Source: JBFMDN01 sp040753915
GTDB lineage: Bacteria; Desulfobacterota; Desulfomonilia; Desulfomonilales; Desulfomonilaceae
DNA length: 64,000 nt
Assembly (NCBI GenBank): GCA_040753915.1
Contig: JBFMDN010000018.1
Span: forward strand, 27,958-91,957
Reading direction: 5' to 3'
Positions 8,957-18,979 of the stretch are shown one piece after another (the stretch's first letter is position 1; every line of letters begins with the position of its first letter). A model generated the notes under the pieces. That model saw nothing but the letters and a program-made list of their open reading frames with translations, did no database searches and was not told the DNA's origin. The position numbers were made by a program, and so were the translations under genes.

Positions 8957-10816
8957 ATGGCAAATCTTCTTGTCGATGAGCGCGATATCAAATTCGTGCT
9001 TTATGAACAGCTCAACATTGAGGAGCTGTGCGAGTCGGAGATTTACTCGGAGTTCTCCAGGGAGATGTTCGACATGGTCCTGGAGGCTGCCACCAAGCTT
9101 GCGGAAAAGGAGCTGGCTCCCACCAATGCGGATGGTGACGCCGAAGGGGTTGTCCTCGAAGGAGGACAGGTGAGGGTCCCGGAGTCTTTCCACAAGGCAT
9201 ACCAGCTCTACTGCGAAGGCGGCTGGTCCACTCTCGCAGTGGATCCCAATGAGGGAGGACAGGGATTCCCCAACGTTATATACTGCGCGACCATCGAGTT
9301 ATTTGGCGCGGCCAATCAGGCGCTCCTGATGTACCCGGGTCTCACCATCGGATCTGCTCGATTGATCGAAAAATACGGCACCGAGGACCAGAAACGAACG
9401 TACATGGACAACATGTATTCGGGAATCTGGGGTGGGACCATGTGTCTCACCGAGCCTCAGGCTGGGTCCGATGTCGGAGCGCTCCGCACGAAAGCCATTC
9501 GCAGGCCCGACGGTGCGTACAACATTTCCGGCAACAAGATCTTCATTTCCGCGGGCGATCACGATCTCACTGAAAATATCATCCACATGGTCCTTGCCCG
9601 GGTAGAAGGTGCGCCGGCCGGGACGAAAGGCATAAGCATCTTTATCGTGCCAAAGTTCAGGCTGGAAAATGGGGGATTGGTCCCCAATGACGTGATTACC
9701 ATGGCAGCGGAGAAGAAGATGGGAATCCACGGCTCCGCCACCTGTGCGCTGAACTTCGGTGAAAAGGACGACTGTATCGGATACCTCCTCGGCCAAGAAA
9801 ACGAAGGGATGCGCATCATGTTCAACATGATGAATGAAGCCCGGCTGGCCGTCGGGTTTCAGGGACTTGCCCAGGCAAGCGCGGCCTACATGCAGGCCCT
9901 CCGTTACGCCAAGGAGCGCTACCAGGGACCCGACATCGCCACCATGCGGGATCCCCTCGCCCCCAAGGTTCCGATCATCCAGCACCCGGATGTGCGCCGC
10001 ATGCTCATGTGGATGAAGAGCATGACCGAGGGAATTCGCGGGCTTCTCTACTATGCCGGCTACTGCGAAGACAGGGTCAAGACGGCAAAGTCCGTCGAGG
10101 AGGCAGCCAAGTACCAGGGGTTCCTAGATATCCTCATTCCGATCTGCAAAGCGTACAGCTCTGACATGGGGTTCAGGTGTACCGAGCTAGCAGTTCAAGT
10201 ACATGGTGGTTACGGGTACTGTCGCGAGTATCCGGTTGAGCAGTACCTTCGCGATTGCAAGATCGCGTCCATCTACGAAGGCACCAATGGAATCCAAGCC
10301 CTTGACCTGGTAGGTCGTAAGCTTGGGTACAAGCAGGGAATCCTGTTCAAGAGTATCGTCGAAGAAACAGGGAATTTGCTCAAGAACGCGAAAAAGAACT
10401 ATCGCCTTAAAGACATCGTGGAGCCTTTTGACGCCGCTCGAACCCAGCTCATCGAAGTTACGAAGTATTTCGGGCTCAAGAGCATCACCGAGGATTTCAA
10501 GACACCTATCCTTTATGCAACCCCGTACCTTGAGCTCTTTGGAGACGTTGCCGTTGGATTCATGCTTCTGTGGCAGGCGGTCATAGCGGATCGTCGTCTG
10601 GAAGAACTGTATAGTGACGCCAAAGCGGACACGGCAGAGAAAAAGAGCGAGTTGGTCAAAACCAACAGGAGTGCGGCTTTTTACAGGGGCAAGATGGCCT
10701 CTGCGCAGTTCTTTGCAAATACAGTTCTCTCACTGGCCAAGGGCAAGGCCCGGGCGATCATGAGCGGCGAGCGCTCCGCCATCGAGCTCCCCGAGGAATC
10801 CTTTGCACTATTCTAA
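8957..10816 (+). CDS. Acyl-CoA dehydrogenase (long form, about 619 residues)
   Basis: FAD enzyme catalysing the first oxidation of beta-oxidation, acyl-CoA to trans-2-enoyl-CoA. N-terminal, middle and C-terminal ACAD domains fill roughly residues 35-470. CLTEPQAGSDVGALRTKA is the FAD/substrate loop. AVQVHGGYGYCREYPVEQYLRDCKI and IYEGTNGIQALDLVGRK hold the predicted catalytic base (Glu near residue 441). A further 150-residue C-terminal helical domain is usual for the long proteobacterial form. ATG 8957 is chosen over a start at 8906 because AAGGAGG precedes it. First gene of an operon with thiolase and FadB-like genes. Chain-length preference cannot be read from the sequence. Confidence 0.95.
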   Translation: MANLLVDERDIKFVLYEQLNIEELCESEIYSEFSREMFDMVLEAATKLAEKELAPTNADGDAEGVVLEGGQVRVPESFHKAYQLYCEGGWSTLAVDPNEGGQGFPNVIYCATIELFGAANQALLMYPGLTIGSARLIEKYGTEDQKRTYMDNMYSGIWGGTMCLTEPQAGSDVGALRTKAIRRPDGAYNISGNKIFISAGDHDLTENIIHMVLARVEGAPAGTKGISIFIVPKFRLENGGLVPNDVITMAAEKKMGIHGSATCALNFGEKDDCIGYLLGQENEGMRIMFNMMNEARLAVGFQGLAQASAAYMQALRYAKERYQGPDIATMRDPLAPKVPIIQHPDVRRMLMWMKSMTEGIRGLLYYAGYCEDRVKTAKSVEEAAKYQGFLDILIPICKAYSSDMGFRCTELAVQVHGGYGYCREYPVEQYLRDCKIASIYEGTNGIQALDLVGRKLGYKQGILFKSIVEETGNLLKNAKKNYRLKDIVEPFDAARTQLIEVTKYFGLKSITEDFKTPILYATPYLELFGDVAVGFMLLWQAVIADRRLEELYSDAKADTAEKKSELVKTNRSAAFYRGKMASAQFFANTVLSLAKGKARAIMSGERSAIELPEESFALF

Positions 10817-10836
10817 TCTTTTATGGAGTTTACCAT

Positions 10837-12090
10837 ATGAAAGCGAGAAAAGTTGTACTAGTTGACGCAATCAGGACCGCATTCGGCAGAGCGGGCGAAA
10901 AGGGGCTGTTTTGGCACACGCGCGCAGATGACATGGTCGTGAAGGTTATTCGAGAGCTCATGAGGCGCAATCCACAGGTCAAGCCTGAAATGGTCGAGGA
11001 AAATGCCTGGGGAGTATTCTGTCAGGAAGGGGATCAGGGACTGACCCTTGGGAGGACGTCCGTGATTCTGGCCGGGTTGCCAGATTCGTGCGCGGGTTTT
11101 TCCATCGACCGCATGTGTGCAGGAGGCATGAGCGCGCTGACAGCCGCTGCAGGGGAAATAGCTCTTGGAGCCTGCGACGTCGCCATAGCTGGCGGTGTCG
11201 AGCATATGGGGCATCATCCCATGGGTGCAACCGCGGACCCCAACCCTCGCTTCCTGACTGACAAGCTCGTGGACGAGAGCGCAATGTCCATGGGCATGAC
11301 AGCAGAGAACCTTCACGACATGTTCCCGGAGATTACGAAGGAAATGACCGACGAATATTCGCTCTTGTGCCAGAAGAAGGCGGCAGCAGCGATTCAATCG
11401 GGAAAGATAGCAGAGATGATTGTGCCCATGACCGTGTACACGAAAAACGGATGGGTAGTTGCGGACAGGGATGAACAGCCTCGGCCAGAGACCACGTTGG
11501 AGGGTCTCGCTTCGCTCCGAACCCCCTTTCGCGTCATGGGAAAGGTAACGGCCGGTAACTCTTCGGGCCTCAATGACGGAGCCGCTGGGGCCTTGCTCAT
11601 GAGCGAAGATAAGGCTGAAGAGCTCGGTATCCAGCCAAAGATGAGCCTCGTCTCTTTCGCATACGCGGGAGTCAAACCGGAGGTCATGGGCATAGGCCCT
11701 ATTCCTGCCACGAAGAAGGCCCTTGCGGTTGCGGGGCTGAAGTTTGAGGACATCGGACTTGTGGAATTGAACGAAGCATTCGCGGTGCAGGCAGTAGCAT
11801 TTATGAACGAGTTCGGTATGCAATTTCCCGATGACCCACGGCTGAACCCGTACGGTGGAGCCATAGCATTCGGCCATCCCCTTGCGTCTTCGGGTGTGCG
11901 GCTTGCCTGTCACCTGATGCATGCCTTTGCGGAGCGGCCGGACGTGAAGTACGGCCTGACAACTATGTGCGTCGGATTGGGTCAAGGAGGAGCGGTAATT
12001 TGGAAGAACATGATGCGCGAAGGGAAGAAGAAGGAAGAAAAGTCCAAGGATAAAGAAGAAAAGGAATCGAAGGACAAGAAGAAGGATTGA
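10837..12090 (+). CDS. Acetyl-CoA C-acyltransferase (thiolase) with a charged C-terminal tail
   Basis: Degradative thiolase that cleaves 3-ketoacyl-CoA to acetyl-CoA and a shortened acyl-CoA. The nucleophile Cys94 is in RMCAGGMSAL, the active-site His347 in AIAFGHPLASSG, and the second Cys378 in TTMCVGLGQGG. It starts 20 bases after the acyl-CoA dehydrogenase stop, so the two are surely co-transcribed. After the normal end (about residue 389) the protein continues for some 28 residues made almost only of Lys, Glu, Asp and Ser. This tail is not part of the thiolase fold. It may be a disordered interaction segment or a neutral extension. Confidence 0.95.
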   Translation: MKARKVVLVDAIRTAFGRAGEKGLFWHTRADDMVVKVIRELMRRNPQVKPEMVEENAWGVFCQEGDQGLTLGRTSVILAGLPDSCAGFSIDRMCAGGMSALTAAAGEIALGACDVAIAGGVEHMGHHPMGATADPNPRFLTDKLVDESAMSMGMTAENLHDMFPEITKEMTDEYSLLCQKKAAAAIQSGKIAEMIVPMTVYTKNGWVVADRDEQPRPETTLEGLASLRTPFRVMGKVTAGNSSGLNDGAAGALLMSEDKAEELGIQPKMSLVSFAYAGVKPEVMGIGPIPATKKALAVAGLKFEDIGLVELNEAFAVQAVAFMNEFGMQFPDDPRLNPYGGAIAFGHPLASSGVRLACHLMHAFAERPDVKYGLTTMCVGLGQGGAVIWKNMMREGKKKEEKSKDKEEKESKDKKKD

Positions 12091-12223
12091 AAGCACCCCA
12101 TTGGGAGATCCCCGGCATGGATGAAGGCATCCAGGAAAGACCCAAATCGACTTCAAGGAAAACTGATCGACGCCGCGCTGGAGGCGTCGTTATCACTGGA
12201 TTGAGCAATGGAAAGGAATGGTA

Positions 12224-14275
12224 ATGGCGACACCACCGACTCTATTCCATACAAATGTCTATCAGTCGCGTGTGGGCAAGATTGCCATCGTGACGATGGA
12301 CAATGGGGCGGACTATAAGGTCCCGAACACATTCGGCGACAAGGCTCTGGAATCGCTCCATCGAGCCATGGACACGATCGAAGCACAAAAAGATCTGAAG
12401 GGAATGATGCTCTGCGGAAAGCACTATATCTTTGCGGCAGGAGCGGATCTCGAGCAGGTTCCCTTTATCAACACCTTCGAGCAGGGAAGACAAGGCGGCG
12501 CCGCAGGTCATGCGGCCATGAAGCGCATCATGGATCTCAAGATCCCCACCTTGGCTGCCATCAATGGTGCTGCTCTGGGAGGCGGTTTAGAAATCGCTCT
12601 CTATTGTGACTACAGAACGGTGTCACGGGCCGTAACGGCAATAGCATTCCCCGAATGCTTTCTCGGCCTCATTCCTGGATGGGGCGGCTCGTCACTGACT
12701 CCCCGGCTGATTGGGCCGGAGAAGGCCATTGAGCTCATTGTTTACAATCCCCTCAATCAGAACCGCATGATCAACGGGGCTACGGCATTTCAGATGGGAC
12801 TCGCGGATAGGCTCTTCGAGTCCGTCGAGTTCTTTGACGAGTCCCTCAAGCTTCTCGAAGACATTATCGCAGGGAAAGAGAAGATCGACCGAAAGCCCCC
12901 AGACATGTCAAAGCTCAAGGCCCAAATCAGTGCTGCACGATCTTTTGTGGACATGAAAGTTCACGGTGCCGCGCCTGCTCCGTACAGGGCCCTCGATCTC
13001 ATTGAGCACGCGTGCGACCTGAGCAAGAGCATCGAAGAGTGCTTCGCGGAAGAGGACAGAGCCCTGGGAGACTTGGTCAAGAGCAGGCAGTGCAAGGCCG
13101 GGGTATACAGCTTCGACCTGATTCAACGGCGAGCCAAGAAACCCGTTGGCAGGCCTGCGGATGTCTCTCCCCGAAAGATTAACAAGATCGGCATCATCGG
13201 AGCCGGACTCATGGCTTCGCAGCTTGCTCTGCTCTTTCTGAGACGGTACGGGGTGCCCGTGGTCATGAAAGACATCAAGCAGGAGTTTCTGGACAAAGGG
13301 TTGGGGTACGTGAAAGGAGAGCTGGCCGCTCAAGTGAGCAAGGGCAAGATGAGCCAGGCCAAGGCAGACCATCTGTACCATATTCTCATCGGGACCCTCG
13401 AGTGGGGTGATTTCAAGGATTGCGATTTCGTCATCGAAGCGGTCTTCGAGGAAATGCCTATTAAACAGGCAGTGTTTGCAGAGGCAGAGGCCGTGGTATC
13501 CCCAGAGTGTATTCTCGCCACGAATACATCGAGTCTTTCTATCTCAGAAATGGCGTCCAAGCTGGTGCATCCGGAACGGGTAGTGGGATTCCACTTCTTC
13601 AACCCTGTCGCAGTCCTACCACTGCTGGAGATCATCAAGGGAGAAAAGACGGACGACCCCACGCTGGCCACTGCGTTTGAGTGCGCGAAGAAAATAGGGA
13701 AAACCGCCATCTTGGTCAAAGACTCCCCCGGCTTCCTCGTTAACAGGCTCCTCACCAGGATGCTCAGCGATTGTTTCCAGATTGTGGAGGAAGGAGCCAC
13801 ATTCGACCAGGTCGACGAGGCCGTCCTCGGGCTGGGACTTCCGATGGCACCCTTTGATCTACTAACGCTAGTCGGCCCTGCCGTCGCGTTCCACGTCCTG
13901 GAGACCCTGCACAGGGCCTGGCCCGACAGGTTTATTATCAACGACCGTCTGAAGAAAATGGTTGACGCGAAGATACCATCATTGTTCCAGGGCATGGGAC
14001 CTGCGCGCACCATAGATCCGCGTGTGGAAGAGCTGTGGAAAGATCGAGGTGACAAGGAGTTCGTGAAGGAAGAAATCCTCGACAGGATCCTGACGAATAT
14101 CACTCACGAGGTAGAGCTTATTCTCAAGGAAAAAGTCGTGAGCGATCCAAAAGACATCGACACCGCTATGATTCTCGGAGCGGGATGGCCATTCTTCAAC
14201 GGTGGTATTACCTTGTATCTGGACATGGAAGGGTATACGCCGAAAATTCTCCAAAAGGTATTCTACAGACTCTGA
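12224..14275 (+). CDS. Bifunctional enoyl-CoA hydratase / 3-hydroxyacyl-CoA dehydrogenase (FadB-like)
   Basis: Carries out hydration and NAD-dependent oxidation of beta-oxidation intermediates. Residues 1-190 are a crotonase fold (FAAGADLEQVPF and AAINGAALGGGLEIALYCDYR, including the oxyanion-hole Gly and a catalytic Glu). From about residue 322 there is a Rossmann domain (IGIIGAGLMASQLALL), then the dehydrogenase stretch ATNTSSLSISEMASKL, VVGFHFFNPVAVLPLLEII and DSPGFLVNRLL. Length 683 fits the FadB/FadJ class (about 715). ATG 12224 has AAGGA 6 bases before it; ATG 12218 overlaps that site. Last gene of the operon, followed by a strong hairpin. Confidence 0.94.
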   Translation: MATPPTLFHTNVYQSRVGKIAIVTMDNGADYKVPNTFGDKALESLHRAMDTIEAQKDLKGMMLCGKHYIFAAGADLEQVPFINTFEQGRQGGAAGHAAMKRIMDLKIPTLAAINGAALGGGLEIALYCDYRTVSRAVTAIAFPECFLGLIPGWGGSSLTPRLIGPEKAIELIVYNPLNQNRMINGATAFQMGLADRLFESVEFFDESLKLLEDIIAGKEKIDRKPPDMSKLKAQISAARSFVDMKVHGAAPAPYRALDLIEHACDLSKSIEECFAEEDRALGDLVKSRQCKAGVYSFDLIQRRAKKPVGRPADVSPRKINKIGIIGAGLMASQLALLFLRRYGVPVVMKDIKQEFLDKGLGYVKGELAAQVSKGKMSQAKADHLYHILIGTLEWGDFKDCDFVIEAVFEEMPIKQAVFAEAEAVVSPECILATNTSSLSISEMASKLVHPERVVGFHFFNPVAVLPLLEIIKGEKTDDPTLATAFECAKKIGKTAILVKDSPGFLVNRLLTRMLSDCFQIVEEGATFDQVDEAVLGLGLPMAPFDLLTLVGPAVAFHVLETLHRAWPDRFIINDRLKKMVDAKIPSLFQGMGPARTIDPRVEELWKDRGDKEFVKEEILDRILTNITHEVELILKEKVVSDPKDIDTAMILGAGWPFFNGGITLYLDMEGYTPKILQKVFYRL

Positions 14276-14285
14276 GATGTCGATC

Positions 14286-14317
14286 GTGCAAAGGGATTGG
14301 TCCTGATCCCTTTGCAC
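14286..14317. terminator. Perfect 12-bp stem-loop between convergent genes
   Basis: Positions 14286-14297 are the exact reverse complement of 14306-14317, with an 8-base loop. It sits 11 bases after the FadB-like stop and 27 bases before the convergent hemerythrin stop. No long T-run follows on either strand, so termination strength is uncertain, but position and symmetry suggest a bidirectional terminator. Confidence 0.65.
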
Positions 14318-14343
14318 ACATCTCCGAGCCGGTTAGCTCAACG

Positions 14344-14757
14344 CTATAAGCCGTGAGCCGTGAGGTGCCGCCCCAGCTCTACGTCCACAGCGCGAATATG
14401 ACCTCGGATCCATTCCCCCAATCGGGTCACCACCGAAATCACAAGGGCAGAATCCACTTCCCCTGATTCGAAGTCCCTTGCATACTTTTCGCACTCTTTC
14501 ACAAAGTCGTCGTGAATCTGCTTGTGAAGGCTATATTTGGGATATCCATGAATCCTCATCAGCTCTTCCTCTGCTCTGAAATGATCCGAGGTATACTGTA
14601 AAAGAAAACGAAGGATCTCACCTATAGCTGCCTTTCCTTTCCCATCCCAAACGGCTTCTCCCAGTAAGTTGACTTGCCTGATCAACTCCATGTGCTGCTG
14701 ATCGATCTTCTCCACATGCACAGTCAAATCAGGCGTCCACTGAACCCAATCTGCCAT
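14344..14757 (-). CDS. Bacteriohemerythrin
   Basis: Non-heme diiron O2-binding protein of 137 residues. In anaerobes it is thought to store, deliver or sense oxygen. The order of iron ligands is visible: His in HVEKIDQQH (two), HFRAEEELM (His and Glu), HKQIHDDF (two His) and HIRAVD (His and Asp). There is no signal peptide or fused signalling domain. The frame opens at 14787, but ATG 14757 (MADWVQW) has GAGG 6-9 bases upstream and matches the usual family N-terminus. Monocistronic. Confidence 0.94.
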   Translation of the reverse strand: MADWVQWTPDLTVHVEKIDQQHMELIRQVNLLGEAVWDGKGKAAIGEILRFLLQYTSDHFRAEEELMRIHGYPKYSLHKQIHDDFVKECEKYARDFESGEVDSALVISVVTRLGEWIRGHIRAVDVELGRHLTAHGL

Positions 14758-15083
14758 AACCACCTCATCGAGCGTGAAATATATCAAACGAAGAAATCTT
14801 GGTCACGTGCCTTGCGCAAGTCAAGGGACGAAACATTCCTTTCTAGGCTCCCCCACCCCATTTCTCAGTTCGAGAGATCCAGGACACAATTCACGTCTAC
14901 GAGTGCGGTCGATTCCGACCAATCAATGGCTCTCGGAGCCTTCCTTTTGCCTATTTTCCCCGCCCACATGGCGCTCATAGCTCGGATTGAACAAAGGACC
15001 ACCAGTGTGGTATACTACGACTGTTTCGAATTGCAGAAGTACAGTTTGCCTACACGCCACGTCTAGACTAAGGACGATCGGCC
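14758..15083. other. Divergent intergenic region
   Basis: About 325 bases between the hemerythrin gene (minus) and the large PAS-sigma54 regulator (plus). Promoters for both must lie here, but I could not place a convincing -35/-10 or -24/-12 pair. No RNA gene or repeat seen. Confidence 0.4.
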
Positions 15084-18000
15084 ATGAGCCGGCTCTTGGA
15101 GACGAGCGGAGATTTGACCAGGACCTTGGCAAACAGGAACAAGAGTGGCGGGCCCGCAAATGTCCGGAAAGGTCAGGGCGCGTCCGGGCGAAAACCGTGT
15201 GCGCAAGCTCCCTTGCGGATTCTTTGCGTTGAAGACGATCCCGGTTGCGCCCGGCTCATCCAAAGACACCTCGAGAGAATCGGCTATGAAGTCCATGTAG
15301 CCACAGATGGGGAGGAGGCAGTTTCGATGTGGGACGCGCATCGCTACGACCTCGTCACCGTGGACTACGACATACCGCGCAAAGACGGTCTCGAAGTGAT
15401 CAAGAGCCTCGCCGCGCGGGAACCGCTTCCTACCATGATCATGATCAGCGGGGCGGGGAATGAAAAAGTGGCGGTGGAGGCTCTCAGTCTCGGAGCTGCC
15501 GACTACCTGATCAAAGACACGGAGGCCGGCTACCTCGAGCTTCTGCCGTCGGTTATCCATCAAGCGCTCGAAAAGAGACGCGTCCTGAGTGAGAAGCTCC
15601 GCTCTGAAAGAGACCGAGACCGATTGATCCACGAGCTGCAATTGCGCCAGGCAGAGCTCGAGGCTCAGCGGGAAGAGCTCCGCAAATCCCACAGCGAGCT
15701 GGAGAAATGGGCCGCCCGATATGCAGATCTTTATGACAATCCCCCAGTGGGGTTCCTTACGCTAAACCGTGAAGGGGTAATCTTGGAGGGGAATCTCGCA
15801 GGAGCCCGAATCCTTGGCGCCGAACGTGATCTGCTGGTCGGTGAGAGCCTTTCTGCTTTCGTATGTCCCGACGATAGAGAGACGTATGTCAACCATTTGA
15901 AGAGAGCCATGGAATCAGGGGAGAGAGAACTGTGCGAAATTCGCCTCCTGTCCGATGGTAACCCCCTCGTCCTGCTGGACAGCAGACGATCCCTCGATGC
16001 GGAAGGAAAATACAGTCAGTGTCATATCGCAATTTCGGACGTGACTCATTTCCGTCGAACCCAAAGAGCATTGCACGAAAGTGAAGAACGGTACCGCTCT
16101 CTCGTGGACCTCTCCCCCGACGGCATTATTGTGTACGATGAAAAGGGCATCATCATCTTTTCCAATCCGGCCGCCTGCGAAATACTCCGTTGCACTCCTG
16201 ACGGCATGCTGGGAATCCCCATTTCTGACTTGGTTTCTCAGGATAGCAAGGAAATAGAGATAAAGCGAATGCAGGAAGCGCTCGAGATTGGCACCATCCC
16301 GTCTTTCGTTGAAGAGAAATGGGTCAGGTTCGACGGTTCGACCGTTGACGTCGAGGTCGGCTCGGTTTCAATCGTGTACGACGGACTACCTGCATTCCAG
16401 ACGGTTGTTCGAGACATAACCGAACGAAAGAACGCAGAGCGAGCCCTCCGACAGGGAGAGGAAAGGCTCGAATTGGTGCTGATGGGAGCCGACTTGGGAT
16501 CCTGGGATTGCGATCTCCGATCGGGCACGGCGGTCTTCGATCATCAATGGGCTAAAATGTTGGGCTATTCCCCAGAAGAGCTCGAAGCCAGCGTTGGGGC
16601 ATGGATGTATCGTATCCATCCTGACGACGTTCCAGAAGTCGTGTCTGCACTAAAGGACCACCTTCTCGGAGCCACGCCGATCTTTGAAAGCGAGCACCGT
16701 CTCCGGACCAAGGGCGGCGAATGGAAGTGGTTCCTGAGTCGCGGCAAAATCGTGGAGCGGGACGAGCATGGTTGGCCCGTGCGAATGACGGGTACTCAAC
16801 ACGATGTCACGGAGCGCAAGCACGCGCAAGAATTGCTCGCTGACCGTTCAAGAGAGCTTTCCGAGCGAGTTAAGGAGCTCAATTGTCTGTACGGGATCTC
16901 CAAGATAGTGGAGGATCCAAACGCTCCCCAGCATCGTATTCTCCAAGAGATTGCCAATCTCATCCCCACTGGATTTCGTTACCCCGATGTTGCGTGCGCC
17001 CGAATCAAAATTGACGGAGCTGAGTTCATTTCGGAGACGTTTCAGGATTCCCCCTGGGAGCTGCAAAGTCTCGTTGAAGTCAACGGGAAAAGCGAAGGAG
17101 TCGTCCAAGTACGGTATCTGGAAGAAAGACCAGAGGCCGATCGAGGCCCGTTCAGCAAAGAAGAGCAGCAGCTATTGGATGCCATTGCCGAACGATTGGG
17201 AAGAATCATTGAGCAATTTAGGGCCCGGATCGAGCTCAAAGAGAGTGAAGAACGGTTTCGAACGATCTTCGAGACCGCTATGGAATGCATGTTTCTCAAG
17301 GATCCTCATCTCCGGTTCACCCTGGTTAATCAGGCCACGGAACGGCTCTTCGGAATGAAAGCGTCGGAAATCGTCGGACGTCGCTCGGAAGACATCTTTG
17401 ACCAAGAGACAGCTCTCTACCTGAACCAGATAGATATGAGGGTGCTCGGAGGGGAAACCGTCGAGGAGGAGCGCATTGTCCCCATTCGAGGAGAGCCCCT
17501 CATCCTGCACCAAGTCCGAGCTCCTTTGCGTAACGCGCGGGGAGAGATCGTTGGATTGTGCGGGATAATGCGAAACGTCACCGAACGAAAGAAACTTGTT
17601 AGAGAGCCACATACGGCAACAGCAGAGGACTATCCATCCCCCGCGATGCACAGGACGCTGGAAAAGGCACGCATTGCTGCTGAAACCGACAGCATTGTTC
17701 TTCTTCAGGGAGAGAGCGGGAGCGGGAAGGACTATCTGGCTAGATGGACTCACGACCACTCTCCACGTGCGGCAGGCCCCTTCTTCGCCATAAACTGTGC
17801 CGCAGTAGCCAAAGAGCTGGCCGAATCCGAGCTGTTCGGACACGAAAGAGGGGCGTTCACAGGTGCCAACAGCCAGAAGAGGGGTCTCCTCGAGTTGGCA
17901 GAGGGCGGAACGATCTTGCTTAACGAAATCGGCGAGCTCGACCTCTCCGTCCAATCGAAGCTCTTAGCATTTCTCGACACGAGATCCTTTCTGCGCGTTG

Positions 18001-18671
18001 GTGGAGAGAAGCACGTGCGGGTGAACGCGCGCCTGATCGCCGCGAGTCACAGAGATCTCCACGTGGAAGTAGAAGAGGGGCGCTTCCTGCGACCGCTCTT
18101 CTACCGGCTCAGCGTATTCCCCATCCAGGTTCCTCCTCTTCGGGAGCGGATCGAGGACCTACCTGTCCTTGTTCGAGACATTCTTTCCGGACTTGCGTCA
18201 GACATGCAGCTTTCTTCTATTCCGGAAATCGACTCCGGCCATATTGCCGCCCTAGCCCGGTACCACTGGCCTGGTAACATTCGAGAGCTGCGCAACGTCT
18301 TGGAGCGTTCTCTCATCTTGTGGGAAGGGGGGAGATTCCATCTCGCTCTGCCCACAACGATTGAGTCACAGGAAGAGGTAGCTCCCATGCTCTTAACGGA
18401 AAACAGGAGGAACTTGGAGGACATTGTCAACGATGCCATAACCTTGGCATGCAAACAGGCGCTTGCGAAGGCAGGAGGTAACAAGACGGAGGCTGCGGAA
18501 ATGCTCGGCATTTCTCGGGGAGCGTTTTACCGGTATTTGAAGCGGGTCGGGATCGAGTATGCTGACCGGACACAGGATCGCGCGCAATCGAGACACGGGA
18601 AACCCGGTCTGGATCGTGGCAACCGTGTTAGGGAAGAATGTGTCGCGGAATCGCGCACGGACAGCGGATGA
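15084..18671 (+). CDS. Receiver / multi-PAS / GAF-like / sigma54-activator protein, 1195 residues
   Basis: A very long single-chain sensor-regulator. In order: receiver domain (about residues 43-160, LRILCVEDDPG, phospho-acceptor Asp in VDYDIPRKDGLEV), coiled coil, three PAS domains (about 205-580, the third with WDCDL..HPDDVPEV), a GAF-like segment (about 595-710), a fourth PAS (about 715-840), an AAA+ sigma54-interaction domain with Walker A GESGSGKDYLARW near residue 875 and the sigma54-contact motif GAFTGA near 922, then a FIS-type helix-turn-helix (NKTEAAEMLGISRGAFYRYL). It should integrate phosphorylation and small-molecule signals to activate RpoN promoters. The last 35 residues are low-complexity and Arg-rich. 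The gene at 39614 is a shorter paralogue. Confidence 0.92.
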   Translation: MSRLLETSGDLTRTLANRNKSGGPANVRKGQGASGRKPCAQAPLRILCVEDDPGCARLIQRHLERIGYEVHVATDGEEAVSMWDAHRYDLVTVDYDIPRKDGLEVIKSLAAREPLPTMIMISGAGNEKVAVEALSLGAADYLIKDTEAGYLELLPSVIHQALEKRRVLSEKLRSERDRDRLIHELQLRQAELEAQREELRKSHSELEKWAARYADLYDNPPVGFLTLNREGVILEGNLAGARILGAERDLLVGESLSAFVCPDDRETYVNHLKRAMESGERELCEIRLLSDGNPLVLLDSRRSLDAEGKYSQCHIAISDVTHFRRTQRALHESEERYRSLVDLSPDGIIVYDEKGIIIFSNPAACEILRCTPDGMLGIPISDLVSQDSKEIEIKRMQEALEIGTIPSFVEEKWVRFDGSTVDVEVGSVSIVYDGLPAFQTVVRDITERKNAERALRQGEERLELVLMGADLGSWDCDLRSGTAVFDHQWAKMLGYSPEELEASVGAWMYRIHPDDVPEVVSALKDHLLGATPIFESEHRLRTKGGEWKWFLSRGKIVERDEHGWPVRMTGTQHDVTERKHAQELLADRSRELSERVKELNCLYGISKIVEDPNAPQHRILQEIANLIPTGFRYPDVACARIKIDGAEFISETFQDSPWELQSLVEVNGKSEGVVQVRYLEERPEADRGPFSKEEQQLLDAIAERLGRIIEQFRARIELKESEERFRTIFETAMECMFLKDPHLRFTLVNQATERLFGMKASEIVGRRSEDIFDQETALYLNQIDMRVLGGETVEEERIVPIRGEPLILHQVRAPLRNARGEIVGLCGIMRNVTERKKLVREPHTATAEDYPSPAMHRTLEKARIAAETDSIVLLQGESGSGKDYLARWTHDHSPRAAGPFFAINCAAVAKELAESELFGHERGAFTGANSQKRGLLELAEGGTILLNEIGELDLSVQSKLLAFLDTRSFLRVGGEKHVRVNARLIAASHRDLHVEVEEGRFLRPLFYRLSVFPIQVPPLRERIEDLPVLVRDILSGLASDMQLSSIPEIDSGHIAALARYHWPGNIRELRNVLERSLILWEGGRFHLALPTTIESQEEVAPMLLTENRRNLEDIVNDAITLACKQALAKAGGNKTEAAEMLGISRGAFYRYLKRVGIEYADRTQDRAQSRHGKPGLDRGNRVREECVAESRTDSG

Positions 18672-18979
18672 TGGGCGCGCGTCCCTCGATTCTCGCGAGA
18701 AATCGGCCTGTAAGTACTCGTAATTCGCTTCGCTTATTATTCTCGGACGTCGGTTATCCGTGGCATAGGAATTGCTAATCCTTTGGCAGTGTCGTCGCAT
18801 GGTTGGGCAGCCGGGAAATCCTTCATCAACTCAGTGAGGAAGACGACAGCATCGGGATTCGGCACCGACCCGTGCAGGGTTAATGTGCCGAAAGGCTGGA
18901 CGTTTTAGACCAAGTTACGTGGGATCAAACCCTAGAGGGAAATCTCTCAACTTTCTGATTTCGCAACGAGGTGAGAGTT
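18672..18979. other. Intergenic region, nothing recognised
   Basis: About 300 bases after the large regulator. No RNA gene, repeat or convincing promoter seen. The end of the segment carries the GAGGTGAG ribosome binding site of the next small gene. Confidence 0.4.

Noticed and set aside
10858..12156. 432-codon minus-strand open frame opposite the thiolase gene
   Set aside because: It is the mirror of a GC-biased real gene; its translation is rich in Cys, His and Arg with no domain pattern.
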